A stretch of 64,000 nucleotides of DNA from Mariniphaga sp040772505. GTDB taxonomy: Bacteria > Bacteroidota > Bacteroidia > Bacteroidales > Prolixibacteraceae. Shown in pieces: positions 1 to 8,829 of the stretch (position 1 is the stretch's first letter; each line of letters opens with the position of its first letter). The notes under the pieces were generated by a model. It searched no databases and had not been told where the DNA came from. It was given only the letters and a program-made list of their open reading frames with translations. The translations under genes and the position numbers were made by a program. The stretch lies in assembly GCA_040772505.1 (NCBI GenBank), contig JAXGYA010000002.1, positions 372,001 to 436,000 on the forward strand, given 5' to 3'.

Positions 1-62
1 TGGATTCATCAGGAAAAGACCTGGTAACTTTTTTTCTTGAAGAATTCTTTAAAAAGCAATGA
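1..62 (+). CDS. C-terminal end of an unidentified protein (partial)
   Basis: The third frame is open from the window edge to a TGA at 60-62 and encodes about 19 residues ending in FFLEEFFKKQ. The amphipathic, lysine-terminated end looks like a real protein tail, and it lies 79 bp before aspartokinase on the same strand, so the two may be co-transcribed. Too little is present to name a family. Confidence 0.4.
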   Translation, partial: DSSGKDLVTFFLEEFFKKQ

Positions 63-141
63 CTATCTGTTCTTTTCAGTAAAGTTATTCTGAAAAATAG
101 AGATATTTACATCCGAAAAATTAATATTAGACAGTTTCATT

Positions 142-1464
142 ATGAAAGTTTTAAAATTTGGCGGCACTTCAGTAGGTTCTCCCGAAAACATGAGAGCAAC
201 TTTGAAAATTATAACCAATGGCAAACCAAAAATCGTAGTGCTTTCAGCTATGGCTGGCACAACAAATGCATTGGTTGAAATCTCTGAAAATCTGAAAAAG
301 GAGAATCGGGAAACAGCCGGAAAACTCATCAGCAAACTAGAGTCCGGTTATGAAGCAGTAGTGCATGCTCTTTTTAAAACCGATGAAAACAAGAAAAAGG
401 GAAAGGAAGTCATTGAAACCAGTTTTAATACGATAAAATCATTTATTCCGGGAAAATTCACGAAGGTTTCCGAAAATGCAATTCTGGCTCAGGGAGAACT
501 CATGTCAACCCAGCTGTTTGCTCTTTTAATGGTTGAGGAAGGATATAATACTAAGCTGATATCGGCGCTGGAGTATATGCGGATTGATGAAGAAAAAATG
601 GCTGACTTTGACTTTATCCGTGAAAACATTCAGCGGATAATTCAAGAGGCTGGTCCGGCAACCTACTATATCACACAAGGATACATTTGCCGGAATGCAG
701 ATGGAGAAATTGACAACTTGCAGCGCGGGGGAAGCGACTACACGGCATCCCTTATCGGTGCTGCCATTGATGCAGATGAAATTCAAATCTGGACAGATAT
801 TGACGGATTTCATGATAATGATCCGCGGTTTGTGGAAAACACCTCGAAAATTGACCAGCTCTCTTTTAATGAAGCTGCTGAGTTAGCCTATTTCGGCGCA
901 AAAATTCTGCATCCTCAGACCGTTTTTCCCGCCTATACACACAATATTCCCGTCAGGCTGAAAAACACCATGAGCCCGTCCGACAGCGGTACATTAATTA
1001 CAGCAGAATCTACGGGAACTGGAATAAAAGCAGTTGCTGCCAAAGACGGAATTACTGCAATTAAAATCCGCTCTGCAAGGATGTTGATGGCTTACGGTTT
1101 TCTGAAAAGTGTGTTTAAGATTTTTGCCGACTACAAAACCCCTATCGACATGATCTCCACCTCTGAGGTGGCTGTATCACTAACCATTGACAACACTGAA
1201 AATCTGGAACAGATTTTACATGAGCTGGAACAATTTGGCAAAGTGGAGGTAAACCGGAACATGACCATCGTATGTCTTGTTGGCGACATTATACGCGAGG
1301 AACGCGGTTTTGCTTCCAAAGTGTTCCATGCGCTGGACGGAATTCCAATCCGTATGATCTCCTATGGAGGCAGCCGCTTTAATATTTCCATTCTGGTTCC
1401 GGAATCTCAAAAAGTAAATACACTTCGCGCACTGAGTAAAAATCTGCTAAACAACGGGCATTGA
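142..1464 (+). CDS. lysC: Aspartate kinase (monofunctional)
   Basis: Phosphorylates L-aspartate with ATP, the first step towards lysine/diaminopimelate, threonine and methionine in the cytoplasm. The N-terminus carries the aspartokinase signature KFGGTSVG (residues 5-12). The central region has the kinase motifs QRGGSDYTAS and WTDIDGF, and ILHPQTV follows. The C-terminal third (about residues 300-440) has the regulatory ACT-domain pattern. At 440 aa it has kinase plus ACT domains only, with no fused homoserine dehydrogenase. The start ATG at 142 gives the canonical MKVLKFGGTS beginning. ACT domains usually mean feedback inhibition by lysine and/or threonine; which one cannot be read from the sequence. 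lysC rather than thrA is a naming choice. Confidence 0.95.
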   Translation: MKVLKFGGTSVGSPENMRATLKIITNGKPKIVVLSAMAGTTNALVEISENLKKENRETAGKLISKLESGYEAVVHALFKTDENKKKGKEVIETSFNTIKSFIPGKFTKVSENAILAQGELMSTQLFALLMVEEGYNTKLISALEYMRIDEEKMADFDFIRENIQRIIQEAGPATYYITQGYICRNADGEIDNLQRGGSDYTASLIGAAIDADEIQIWTDIDGFHDNDPRFVENTSKIDQLSFNEAAELAYFGAKILHPQTVFPAYTHNIPVRLKNTMSPSDSGTLITAESTGTGIKAVAAKDGITAIKIRSARMLMAYGFLKSVFKIFADYKTPIDMISTSEVAVSLTIDNTENLEQILHELEQFGKVEVNRNMTIVCLVGDIIREERGFASKVFHALDGIPIRMISYGGSRFNISILVPESQKVNTLRALSKNLLNNGH

Positions 1465-1854
1465 GAGGTTTTGTTTTTATGCCAATAGTTGGTGCATTTG
1501 AGAAAAATTTGTAGTTATGGCTTAAAATAGATCAATATTATTGGGAGATTATTTTATAAATCGACCGGGTGTTATTAGCAATTGTGCATAAAACCTATAT
1601 TTGCACCGAACTTTTGTTCAGATATAAACACATTTTTATCTGAATTTTTCTTCTTTAGAATCAATATATATTGCAACTAAATTCAATAAAAATATTTCAT
1701 TTAATATATTGGTTTATAGTGTTTTGTTTTTATATTTGAAAAAATGATTTTGTTTGTTTTGTATTTCTATATTTGGATATATAGATATTTGGATAAATTT
1801 GCATAATTAAATGTTTCCAAAAACAGTTATTGTCAATAGCTAAAAGTATATGCG
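1465..1854 (+). other. AT-rich intergenic region before the octaheme operon
   Basis: About 390 bp with no credible ORF. It is strongly AT-rich, particularly after 1660, and holds several Bacteroidota -7-like TAnnTTTG boxes (for example 1596-1603, 1768-1775 and 1794-1801). I see no terminator for the upstream aspartokinase and no structured RNA that I recognise. It is probably the promoter and regulatory region of the octaheme cytochrome operon. Confidence 0.6.
1772..1801 (+). promoter_or_regulatory. Candidate Bacteroidota promoter for the octaheme operon
   Basis: TTTG at 1772-1775 and TAAATTTG at 1794-1801 are separated by 18 bp, matching the Bacteroidota -33 TTTG / -7 TAnnTTTG pattern. The ATG of the cytochrome gene lies 53 bp beyond the -7 box. 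Several other TAnnTTTG boxes lie nearby, so the choice among them is uncertain. Confidence 0.45.
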
Positions 1855-3462
1855 ATGAAAAAAACCATAATCCTGATTATCTTTTTTGTTATTGCAGTTC
1901 TGGCGCTGATAAATATCCTCAACACCGAAAATGAGTACTACAATCTGAAACTTGAGGAATTGAAACAGGAATACGCCATTAAACCGGTTTCTTCTGTTGA
2001 TCATAGCAAGTTTTCTCAGCTTCAGCGCGAATTTTCCACACCTCAGGAAGTTACTGAAGAATGCATCTTGTGTCATACTGAACGCCACAAGGAAGTAATG
2101 CGCTCTGCCCACTGGAACTGGGAGCGGGTTTCTTATGTTGAAGGCAGGGGACTGGCGGCTGCGGGCAAGAAAAATGTGCTGAACAATTTTTGTTTGGGTG
2201 CACAGTCCAATGAGCTGAGCTGTGCAAAGTGCCACATTGGGTTCGGAATGACCAATGATGCCTATGACTTTAACAATGCCCGGAATGTGGACTGCATGGT
2301 TTGCCACGACAACAGCGAGCTCTATTTTAAAGGTTCTGCAACTGCGGGTTACCCTGACCGGGAAGTGAATCTCACATTGGTTGCACAAAGCGTTGGCACT
2401 CCCCACAGAATGAACTGCGGAAGCTGCCACTTCTACAGCGGCGGTGGCAACAATGTGAAACACGGTGATCTGGAAGAGGCACAATTAGCATGCGACCGCA
2501 ATCTGGATGTTCATATGGCAGCCAACGGGATGGACATGACTTGTGTGGATTGCCACGGCGGCGAAAATCATCAGATTAAAGGAAGAATGTATTCTGTTTC
2601 ATCAACCAATACCAACCGTGCAAAATGTGAAGATTGTCACACATCTACTCCCCATTTCGATGATTTGCTAAACCGCCACAATGCAAAGGTATCCTGCCAG
2701 GCGTGCCATATCCCTGTTTATGCAAAAGAAAATCCCACCAAAATGTCGTGGCACTGGTCCACTGCCGGAAAATTGCGCGACGGAGAGCCCTATCAGAAAT
2801 TTAATAATGACAGCACCCGAGAGTATCAGTCCATAAAAGGTTCGTTTGTGTGGGCAAAAAACGTAAAGCCTGATTATATCTGGTTTAACGGAACCGCCGA
2901 CCACTACCTGTTGGGCGATACCATCAAGTCGGTGCCGGTGGCGATGAATACTCTTTTTGGTTCTTATGATGATACCGAATCAAAAATTTACCCGGTAAAA
3001 ATTCATCGTGGCGATCAGATTTATGATAAAAAGTACAACATTTTGATTCAACCCAAGCTTTTTGCCGAAAACAAAGGCGACAGCGCTTTCTGGAAGGATT
3101 TTGACTGGGAGACTTCCGCTGCTGCCGGAATGAAACATGTGGGACTTCCTTTTAGCGGCGAATACGGCTTTGTAGAAACCACTATGCACTGGCCCGTCAA
3201 TCACATGGTTGCACCAAAAGAGCAGGCTGTGGGATGTGCCGAATGTCATACGCGCAGCGATGAGGGAAGGCTGGCTTCGCTTGCGGGATTTTATCTTCCC
3301 GGGCGCGACTACAACAAATCGTTGGATTTCATTGGTTCACTGCTGTTTTTTGGAGCATTGGGGGCACTGTTTGTTCATGCAGCACTCCGGGTTTTGCTTT
3401 CAATCCGGAGAAAAGAGTATGACACAGAAAATATTGACTACGGAAACAACATTTCTGAGTAA
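1855..3462 (+). CDS. Octaheme c-type cytochrome, tetrathionate reductase (OTR) family
   Basis: A 535-aa multihaem cytochrome with exactly eight CxxCH haem-binding motifs, starting at residues 70, 123, 147, 188, 230, 258, 281 and 461. A hydrophobic N-terminal segment (residues 4-22) and a second one near the C-terminus (about 492-515) suggest membrane anchoring with the haem domain in the periplasm. Spacing and length fit the octaheme tetrathionate reductase family. The characterised Shewanella member reduces tetrathionate and also nitrite and hydroxylamine in vitro, so the natural substrate is not fixed by family. It is the first gene of a tight operon with a membrane cytochrome b 10 bp downstream, the probable quinol-oxidising partner, then YeeE/YedE sulfur transporters that favour a sulfur oxyanion. 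Assembly needs cytochrome c maturation genes, which are not in this window. Confidence 0.85.
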   Translation: MKKTIILIIFFVIAVLALINILNTENEYYNLKLEELKQEYAIKPVSSVDHSKFSQLQREFSTPQEVTEECILCHTERHKEVMRSAHWNWERVSYVEGRGLAAAGKKNVLNNFCLGAQSNELSCAKCHIGFGMTNDAYDFNNARNVDCMVCHDNSELYFKGSATAGYPDREVNLTLVAQSVGTPHRMNCGSCHFYSGGGNNVKHGDLEEAQLACDRNLDVHMAANGMDMTCVDCHGGENHQIKGRMYSVSSTNTNRAKCEDCHTSTPHFDDLLNRHNAKVSCQACHIPVYAKENPTKMSWHWSTAGKLRDGEPYQKFNNDSTREYQSIKGSFVWAKNVKPDYIWFNGTADHYLLGDTIKSVPVAMNTLFGSYDDTESKIYPVKIHRGDQIYDKKYNILIQPKLFAENKGDSAFWKDFDWETSAAAGMKHVGLPFSGEYGFVETTMHWPVNHMVAPKEQAVGCAECHTRSDEGRLASLAGFYLPGRDYNKSLDFIGSLLFFGALGALFVHAALRVLLSIRRKEYDTENIDYGNNISE

Positions 3463-3472
3463 AAATTGAGCT

Positions 3473-4108
3473 ATGAGACGAGTATATGTTTACAAAGGAT
3501 TTGAACGGTTCTGGCACTGGACACAGGCATCGCTGATAATCTTTCTTGCCTTCACCGGATTTGAAGTTCATGGCACGATTCACGTTCTGGGATTTGAACA
3601 TGCAGCCCGATTTCACCGGGTAGCGTCATGGATGCTGATAGCCCTGATTGTATTTGCCATTTTCTGGCATCTGGTAACGGGTGAATGGAGACAATACATC
3701 CCCACAACAAAAAAATTGGCTGCACAAATCCGGTTTTACACTATCGGAATGTTCAAGGGAGAGAAGCATCCCACAAAAAAGAGTGAAGTGAAAAAGTTAA
3801 ATCCTCTGCAGCGGCTGGTCTATCTCGGATTTAAACTGGTGCTGATTCCCCTGACCATTACTTCGGGAATAATCTATATGTTTCAAAAGACCATTGACAG
3901 AAATAATATTGTTGTTGTCAGCGATTTTTCCATTGAAAGTATCGCATTCTGGCATACGTTAGGCGCTTTTTTACTGATGCTTTTTTTGGTTGTACATGTC
4001 TATATGACAACCACCGGGCATACTCCCACCTCCAATATTCAGGCAATGATTACAGGCTATGAAGATTTGGAAGACGAGGAAGAAGAGGCAACTGCATCAG
4101 AGTTATAA
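3473..4108 (+). CDS. Membrane cytochrome b (cytochrome b561 / thiosulfate reductase cytochrome b-like)
   Basis: A 211-aa integral membrane protein with about four transmembrane helices and haem-ligand-type histidines in the N-terminal FWHW, in FHRVASW, and later in FWHTLGAF and VVHVYMTTTGH. This matches the small dihaem cytochrome b family that passes electrons between the quinone pool and periplasmic reductases. The C-terminus is very acidic (EDLEDEEEEA). It starts 10 bp after the octaheme cytochrome, so it is probably its membrane electron donor, in place of a NapC/NrfH-type protein. Partner assignment is inferred from operon structure. Confidence 0.8.
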   Translation: MRRVYVYKGFERFWHWTQASLIIFLAFTGFEVHGTIHVLGFEHAARFHRVASWMLIALIVFAIFWHLVTGEWRQYIPTTKKLAAQIRFYTIGMFKGEKHPTKKSEVKKLNPLQRLVYLGFKLVLIPLTITSGIIYMFQKTIDRNNIVVVSDFSIESIAFWHTLGAFLLMLFLVVHVYMTTTGHTPTSNIQAMITGYEDLEDEEEEATASEL

Positions 4109-4152
4109 GCATAATTCATTCAAATTCAGTGATTATCTAAAAATTAATATAA

Positions 4153-4689
4153 ATGAACAATCGGGAAACAATAAAACCAAAAGCATACATGAACCCCTAT
4201 TTAGCCGGCTTTCTGTTGGGGTGTGTTTTGCTTGCAACAATCTATATTACCGGGCGTGGATTGGGCGCCAGCGGTGCTTTTAAAAGTGTGGTGGTTGCTT
4301 CGGTGGAAAATGTTGCTCCAGCACATGCGGCTGAAACAGCTTTTTACACAGATTTTAAAGAAGAAAATCCTTCCGGCCCATGGAAGACCTTTCTGGTGTT
4401 TGAAGTTTTTGGCGTTTTGGTTGGTGCGTTTTTTTCCGGCGTCATAGCCAACCGAACCGGGTTAAAGCTTGAAAAAGGTCCACGGGTAACCAACGGTTTG
4501 CGCATTGCAGGGGCAATATTGGGCGGAGCACTGTTTGGGTATGGTTCACAACTGGGGCGCGGCTGCACCAGCGGCTCAGCACTGAGCGGAATGGCTGTTC
4601 TCTCTTTAGGAGGAATTCTTACGATGATGGCAATTTTTGGAGGCGCTTATGCGCTGGCTTATTTTTTCAGAAAACTTTGGTTAAAATAG
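4153..4689 (+). CDS. YeeE/YedE-family sulfur transport protein, short half
   Basis: A 178-aa membrane protein with the sulfur-transport domain signature GRGCTSGSALSG in its C-terminal half, the Cys-containing loop typical of YeeE/YedE (thiosulfate uptake TsuA-like) proteins. The first membrane helix is followed by a long periplasmic loop, then further hydrophobic segments. It is about half the length of a full YeeE/YedE transporter. The next gene carries another Cys-loop half, so the two may act as a pair. It lies 44 bp after cytochrome b. Thiosulfate or a related sulfane sulfur species is the likely cargo, by family. Confidence 0.75.
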   Translation: MNNRETIKPKAYMNPYLAGFLLGCVLLATIYITGRGLGASGAFKSVVVASVENVAPAHAAETAFYTDFKEENPSGPWKTFLVFEVFGVLVGAFFSGVIANRTGLKLEKGPRVTNGLRIAGAILGGALFGYGSQLGRGCTSGSALSGMAVLSLGGILTMMAIFGGAYALAYFFRKLWLK

Positions 4690-4694
4690 AAGCT

Positions 4695-5891
4695 ATGGGA
4701 CCACTACTGCCATATATCATCAGCGAGGAGTTTAGCCTGGTTATCGCTTTTTTTCTGGGTATCGGATTTGGCTTTATCCTTGAGCAAGCGGGTTTTTCTT
4801 CCACAAAAAAACTGGTCGGTCTGTTTTATGGATATGATTTCACGGTTTTGCGCGTCTTTTTCACGGCAGGAATTACTGCCATGGCCGGTGTGCTTCTACT
4901 CGGGCATTACGGGTTGCTCGACATGGATGTCATTTATGTGAATCCCACTTTCCTGAAATCGGCAATTTTGGGCGGGCTAATCATGGGCGCCGGTTTTATC
5001 ATCGGCGGATTCTGTCCGGGAACCGGAGTTTGTGCGCTTGCCATCGGCAAGCTGGATGCCCTCGCTTTTGTGTTTGGAGCTATCCTCGGAGTGTGGGCTT
5101 TTATTGAAACATTTCCTTTAGTTGAGAAAATTTACTATGCAGACAATTTGGGCAATATCCGAATTTCTGATTTTCTGGGGATGTCAAATGTTGCATTCGG
5201 GTTTTTACTTGCTTTTATTGCCGTAAGCGCTTTTGTTGCTACCTGGTTTATTGAAAATAAAGTAAATAACCGCAAATCGATCATTGAACCAAAACTGAGA
5301 AACCAATATGTACTTGCGGCAGCTTCTGTTTTTGTTGTACTTGCAATTGTAGCTTTCCTGCCCGGAAAAGAGGATATCATCAACCGGCAGATTGCAGAAG
5401 CAAAACGACAGCAAACCTGTGTGTTTAAGGAAATTCCGGCAGACAAACTTGCCGACGAGATTGTGAATAACTACTATTCGCTCAATATTATTGATGTTCG
5501 CTCACCCGAAGAATACAACGAATTTCACCTGCCGATGGCAATAAACATTCCGTTTGAAAATATAATGGAGAGGCAGTATGTACCGCTGTTCAGACAGCGG
5601 CTCAAGACCAATATTTTTTATGCAGACAGCGATACGCTGGTTCGGATGGCCTGTTTAAAAGCAAAACATATCGGAAAATCGGACAACCTGATTTTGCGAG
5701 AAAGCGCCCGGCAGTTCCATAATATGTTTTACGAAACGGAAGAGCCGCCGGCAGGCACATCAAAAAAGGAGATGCAGATTTATCATTTCAGGTTGGAGGC
5801 AGCCCGGCAAATGGATAACCTTGCGGATGCCCTGAAAAATACGGAAGCCCCCGTGAAACGAGAAGTGGTGAGGGTGAGAGGCGGGTGCTGA
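4695..5891 (+). CDS. YeeE/YedE sulfur transporter fused to a rhodanese-like domain lacking the catalytic Cys
   Basis: A 398-aa protein from the ATG at 4695; a TTG six codons upstream is in frame but overlaps the preceding gene. Residues 1-225 form several membrane helices with the family motif GGFCPGTGVCALAIG (Cys 107 and 113). Residues 245-335 form a rhodanese fold with the typical IIDVRSPEEY strand (265-274). At the active-site loop the sequence is FYADSDTLVRMAC (residues 308-320). The position that should hold the persulfide-forming cysteine is Ala310, so classical sulfurtransferase activity is unlikely unless Cys320 or the C-terminal Cys398 substitutes. It ends the octaheme operon and converges with the regulator gene 21 bp away. 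Confidence 0.8.
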   Translation: MGPLLPYIISEEFSLVIAFFLGIGFGFILEQAGFSSTKKLVGLFYGYDFTVLRVFFTAGITAMAGVLLLGHYGLLDMDVIYVNPTFLKSAILGGLIMGAGFIIGGFCPGTGVCALAIGKLDALAFVFGAILGVWAFIETFPLVEKIYYADNLGNIRISDFLGMSNVAFGFLLAFIAVSAFVATWFIENKVNNRKSIIEPKLRNQYVLAAASVFVVLAIVAFLPGKEDIINRQIAEAKRQQTCVFKEIPADKLADEIVNNYYSLNIIDVRSPEEYNEFHLPMAINIPFENIMERQYVPLFRQRLKTNIFYADSDTLVRMACLKAKHIGKSDNLILRESARQFHNMFYETEEPPAGTSKKEMQIYHFRLEAARQMDNLADALKNTEAPVKREVVRVRGGC

Positions 5892-5912
5892 GATGCGCTG
5901 GATAATTCTATG

Positions 5913-8735
5913 CTACAGTCTCATTATTTTTTCATAGAGATTTTCGTCATGCTGCAGGTTCATTTTTTTTCTTAGACGATAGCGGTGATTCTCTACGCCA
6001 CGCACTGAAATTCCAAGTAACGGTGCAATCTCTTTTGAAGAGAGGTTCATCCGCAGAAATGCGCACAAACGCAAATCTTTTTGGGTTAAATCGGGATACA
6101 TCTCTTTCATTTTGTTCAAAAACTGTTCGTGTGCCCGTTCAAAATTGGTTTCAAACAAGTGCCAGTCATCCCGGTTAGAAATATTGTTGTCAATTTTTTT
6201 GATAAGGCTATAATAATATTTGTCGGGATATCGGGAACCCAGTTGGTCTTTGTGCCTGGAAAGGGTCTGTTTCAGTTTCAGCAGGAATTCATTCTTTTTT
6301 ATGATGCCCATAGTTGAGTTGGCCAGCTCCTTGCTTTTATGCTCAATTTCGTTTCTGAGCTTTTCGTTTCTGAGTTTAATCAGCTCTTGTTCCCTTTTTT
6401 CCAGCCGCAATCGTTCCTTTTTGCGGGTCCGCCTGATTCCCCAAACCTGCAACCCAAACACCAGGAATAAGAATGTAGCGATGTAACCTGCCCTTGCATA
6501 GTTGCTTAAATACCAGGGGGAAAGAACATTTATAATCATGCTGTGCTGCATGCTTTCATTTCCCCATGAATCAACAGCTTTAACCAGTAGCTCGTATTCG
6601 CCGGTGGGCAGCCTGTCGAAACTGAAAACCGGAATTTCTTTTTTCCCCGACCAGCTTTGGTCAATTCCTTTTAAAAATGCCTGAAACCGAATTGGGCGGT
6701 GCGTGAAATGTGGAAAAGCATATTTAACCTGTATGTTGTTAAATCTGAATTTAACCTCCAGGTTGGTGCTGATGTTTTCTGTATGTTGTTTTCCCTGATT
6801 ATCAGTAAGCGTAATTTCCCGTAATTTTGGAGCATAATTTTTTATTTCAGTCAGCGTGCCGGTTTGAGAGGAGTCGAACCAGGCAATTCCGTTTTCAAGA
6901 CAAATAATTGCTTTTGCAGAGGTTAGTGGTAAAATATTTTCAAAACCATCAATCATCTCGTGCGGGGCAAATACTTGTTTAGGGATAGATTTTATCAGCT
7001 CTGCTTCATTTTCGCGGATTAGAAACAATCCGATTTTTTCTTTGGTAATAAACCAGTAATGATCATTGGGAGCCGGAACAATGCGGTGTGCAGCTGTATA
7101 TTCTCCGAGTCTTTCATTCAATAAGTGATACGGAACTATGGAATCATTTAAATCATTGTATGTGAAAAGCTCTTCTTCGGTAGTGAACACAATCCGGTTT
7201 TCCACTTTAAATACATGGATGGAATGATCTTTTTTAAAAGCTGAATTTTCGCCGTAATATTGAATATTTACAGCACTGTCGCGCAATGAGTTAAGCTGAA
7301 GTTTATAAATTCCGCGGTGCATGTGGCTCGCCCACAGGTTTCCGCGATGATCGAACTCAATATACCGGATAAGGTCGGAAAAACCTTTTATGATGCCGGT
7401 TTGGCGGTAAGCAGAATTAACTTTTTCAAAAATTACCAGGTTTGAATAGGTCGATTGAATTAACCTGCCGGGTTTTAATGGATCTTCAGTTATTGAAAAC
7501 CCGCCTGCCTGGCTGGAAATCAGGTCGATTTTGTTGTTTTTAATGCCCAGCACCCCCTGGTTATAACCAACAAATAACTGGTTGTCAATTTCGCTGATAT
7601 CCCAAACCTGTCCGCTCGTTTCAGGGGTAAGAGTATAACCGGCGTTGTCGTTCTGTAATCTTTTGTGGAATAATCCCCGGTTGGTTCCAAGGTAAATCTT
7701 GTCTTCAAAAATGGCTACGTCATAAATACTGCCAATCCCCGGAATGGTTTCATATTCAATTCCACTGCCCGTTTTGTAAGAAATAAAATCAATTCCACTG
7801 TCAAGGGCAAGCCAGTCATTTCCATATATGTCGGTCGCAATATTCAGAATGGTATTGTTTTGCAATCCGTTGGAGGTGTTATAACTTGAAACTCGCTCCC
7901 CGTTTTCATCAAAAATAACCACTCCGTCAATAATGGTCCCGATAATCAGATGCCCGTTTTGATTCACATGTGCCCGGTTCACTTCATTCCTTTTGAAATA
8001 ATCACTCCACTGCTCATTCCATACTTTCAGCTGTTCCCCATTCCACAGGAAAATTCCATCTGATGAAGTGCCGATAAGAATTTGCCCTTTTGGGTAGGGC
8101 TCGATAAAACGGATAATTGCATCTTCAAGTTGAGGGTCGGCAATAAACGGTTCCGTTTTTTCGTCCGAAATGGTGTAAACTCCCTTATCTCTCACCCCGA
8201 TTAAAATTTTTTTATCCACGCAGTTCATTGATGTCACAAAGCCGGGAAGTTCCACTGTAGTGATTTTATTGTCTTTATACTTTAAAATTTTGGTGAATGA
8301 ATGAAAATAAACTGCATCATTCAAAAAGCAGATATTCCAGAATTCGTCGTTGTTCCCGAGCTGTTCACCGGCCAGGCGGTTCAGTGAGTTGTAATCCAAT
8401 TTTCCATTGCGGTCTGCCTGCCAGTAGCCAATTTCGCGATAACCGCCGGTGTAGATTGTGCTGTCGGTGAAAACACGTACCGAGCGAAGAATGGTTTGAT
8501 TTGGTAAACGGTATAGTGCCCAGCTTGTACCGTCAAATTCAAGCAGGCCGGCATGGTTGGCAAAATAGATAAAACCATTGGGGCTGGCATCAACCGACCA
8601 GTTTTGGTTCGCCGCATTGTACTCTTTTTTGGTAAAGTTTTTTAACCGCAGTTCAGTTGTTTGTGCCCATAAAAAGGAGCTTTGACAAATGCCAAAGAGG
8701 ATAAAAGCAGACCATATGAAAGGATGTTTTTTCAT
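5913..8735 (-). CDS. Membrane sensor-regulator: two-component-type beta-propeller, Y_Y_Y domain, LuxR-type HTH
   Basis: A 940-aa protein from the ATG at 8735, which gives the signal peptide MKKHPFIWSAF...FLWAQ. An in-frame extension reaches back to an ATG at 8828 through a repeated sequence (see the repeat at 8727-8829). About 650 periplasmic residues show repeated propeller blades such as GNDWLALDSGI and GNLWASHMHRG, followed by a Y_Y_Y-like domain, one transmembrane helix (YIATFLFLVFGLQVWG), a charged coiled coil and a C-terminal LuxR/GerE HTH (NLSSKEIAPLLGISVRGVEN). It has no histidine kinase or receiver domain, unlike classical hybrid two-component PUL regulators, so the signal must pass directly from propeller to HTH. 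It diverges from the susC operon and is its probable regulator (inference). Confidence 0.85.
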   Translation of the reverse strand: MKKHPFIWSAFILFGICQSSFLWAQTTELRLKNFTKKEYNAANQNWSVDASPNGFIYFANHAGLLEFDGTSWALYRLPNQTILRSVRVFTDSTIYTGGYREIGYWQADRNGKLDYNSLNRLAGEQLGNNDEFWNICFLNDAVYFHSFTKILKYKDNKITTVELPGFVTSMNCVDKKILIGVRDKGVYTISDEKTEPFIADPQLEDAIIRFIEPYPKGQILIGTSSDGIFLWNGEQLKVWNEQWSDYFKRNEVNRAHVNQNGHLIIGTIIDGVVIFDENGERVSSYNTSNGLQNNTILNIATDIYGNDWLALDSGIDFISYKTGSGIEYETIPGIGSIYDVAIFEDKIYLGTNRGLFHKRLQNDNAGYTLTPETSGQVWDISEIDNQLFVGYNQGVLGIKNNKIDLISSQAGGFSITEDPLKPGRLIQSTYSNLVIFEKVNSAYRQTGIIKGFSDLIRYIEFDHRGNLWASHMHRGIYKLQLNSLRDSAVNIQYYGENSAFKKDHSIHVFKVENRIVFTTEEELFTYNDLNDSIVPYHLLNERLGEYTAAHRIVPAPNDHYWFITKEKIGLFLIRENEAELIKSIPKQVFAPHEMIDGFENILPLTSAKAIICLENGIAWFDSSQTGTLTEIKNYAPKLREITLTDNQGKQHTENISTNLEVKFRFNNIQVKYAFPHFTHRPIRFQAFLKGIDQSWSGKKEIPVFSFDRLPTGEYELLVKAVDSWGNESMQHSMIINVLSPWYLSNYARAGYIATFLFLVFGLQVWGIRRTRKKERLRLEKREQELIKLRNEKLRNEIEHKSKELANSTMGIIKKNEFLLKLKQTLSRHKDQLGSRYPDKYYYSLIKKIDNNISNRDDWHLFETNFERAHEQFLNKMKEMYPDLTQKDLRLCAFLRMNLSSKEIAPLLGISVRGVENHRYRLRKKMNLQHDENLYEKIMRL

Positions 8736-8829
8736 CCAATTAAAATTAAAAGTTTTCAAAGGTATTGGATGTAACTCCCTCATTTTAATTAAGTTTGTTT
8801 GTGAAGCATTTCTACATGGTCGTTTCATA
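8727..8829 (-). repeat. 103-bp dispersed repeat, copy 1 (5' leader of the sensor-regulator gene)
   Basis: Matches 31027-31129 with two substitutions (at 8792 and 8794) and no gap. Read on the minus strand it begins with ATGAAACGACC, stays open and runs in frame into the MKK start of the gene. CATCCAAT at 8733-8740 and ATTGGATG at 8764-8771 form a perfect 8-bp inverted repeat, and on the transcript one arm contains the ATG of the MKK start. The match ends within two bases of the upstream ATG on one side and just inside the gene on the other. Confidence 0.95.

Noticed and set aside
1660..1830. AT-rich repetitive tract as a possible replication origin
   Set aside because: No DnaA-box cluster or dnaA/dnaN neighbours; multiple promoter-like boxes explain it better.
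1840..2484. 214-codon minus-strand ORF inside the octaheme cytochrome gene
   Set aside because: Fully opposite a gene with eight haem motifs; its composition is that of an antisense shadow.
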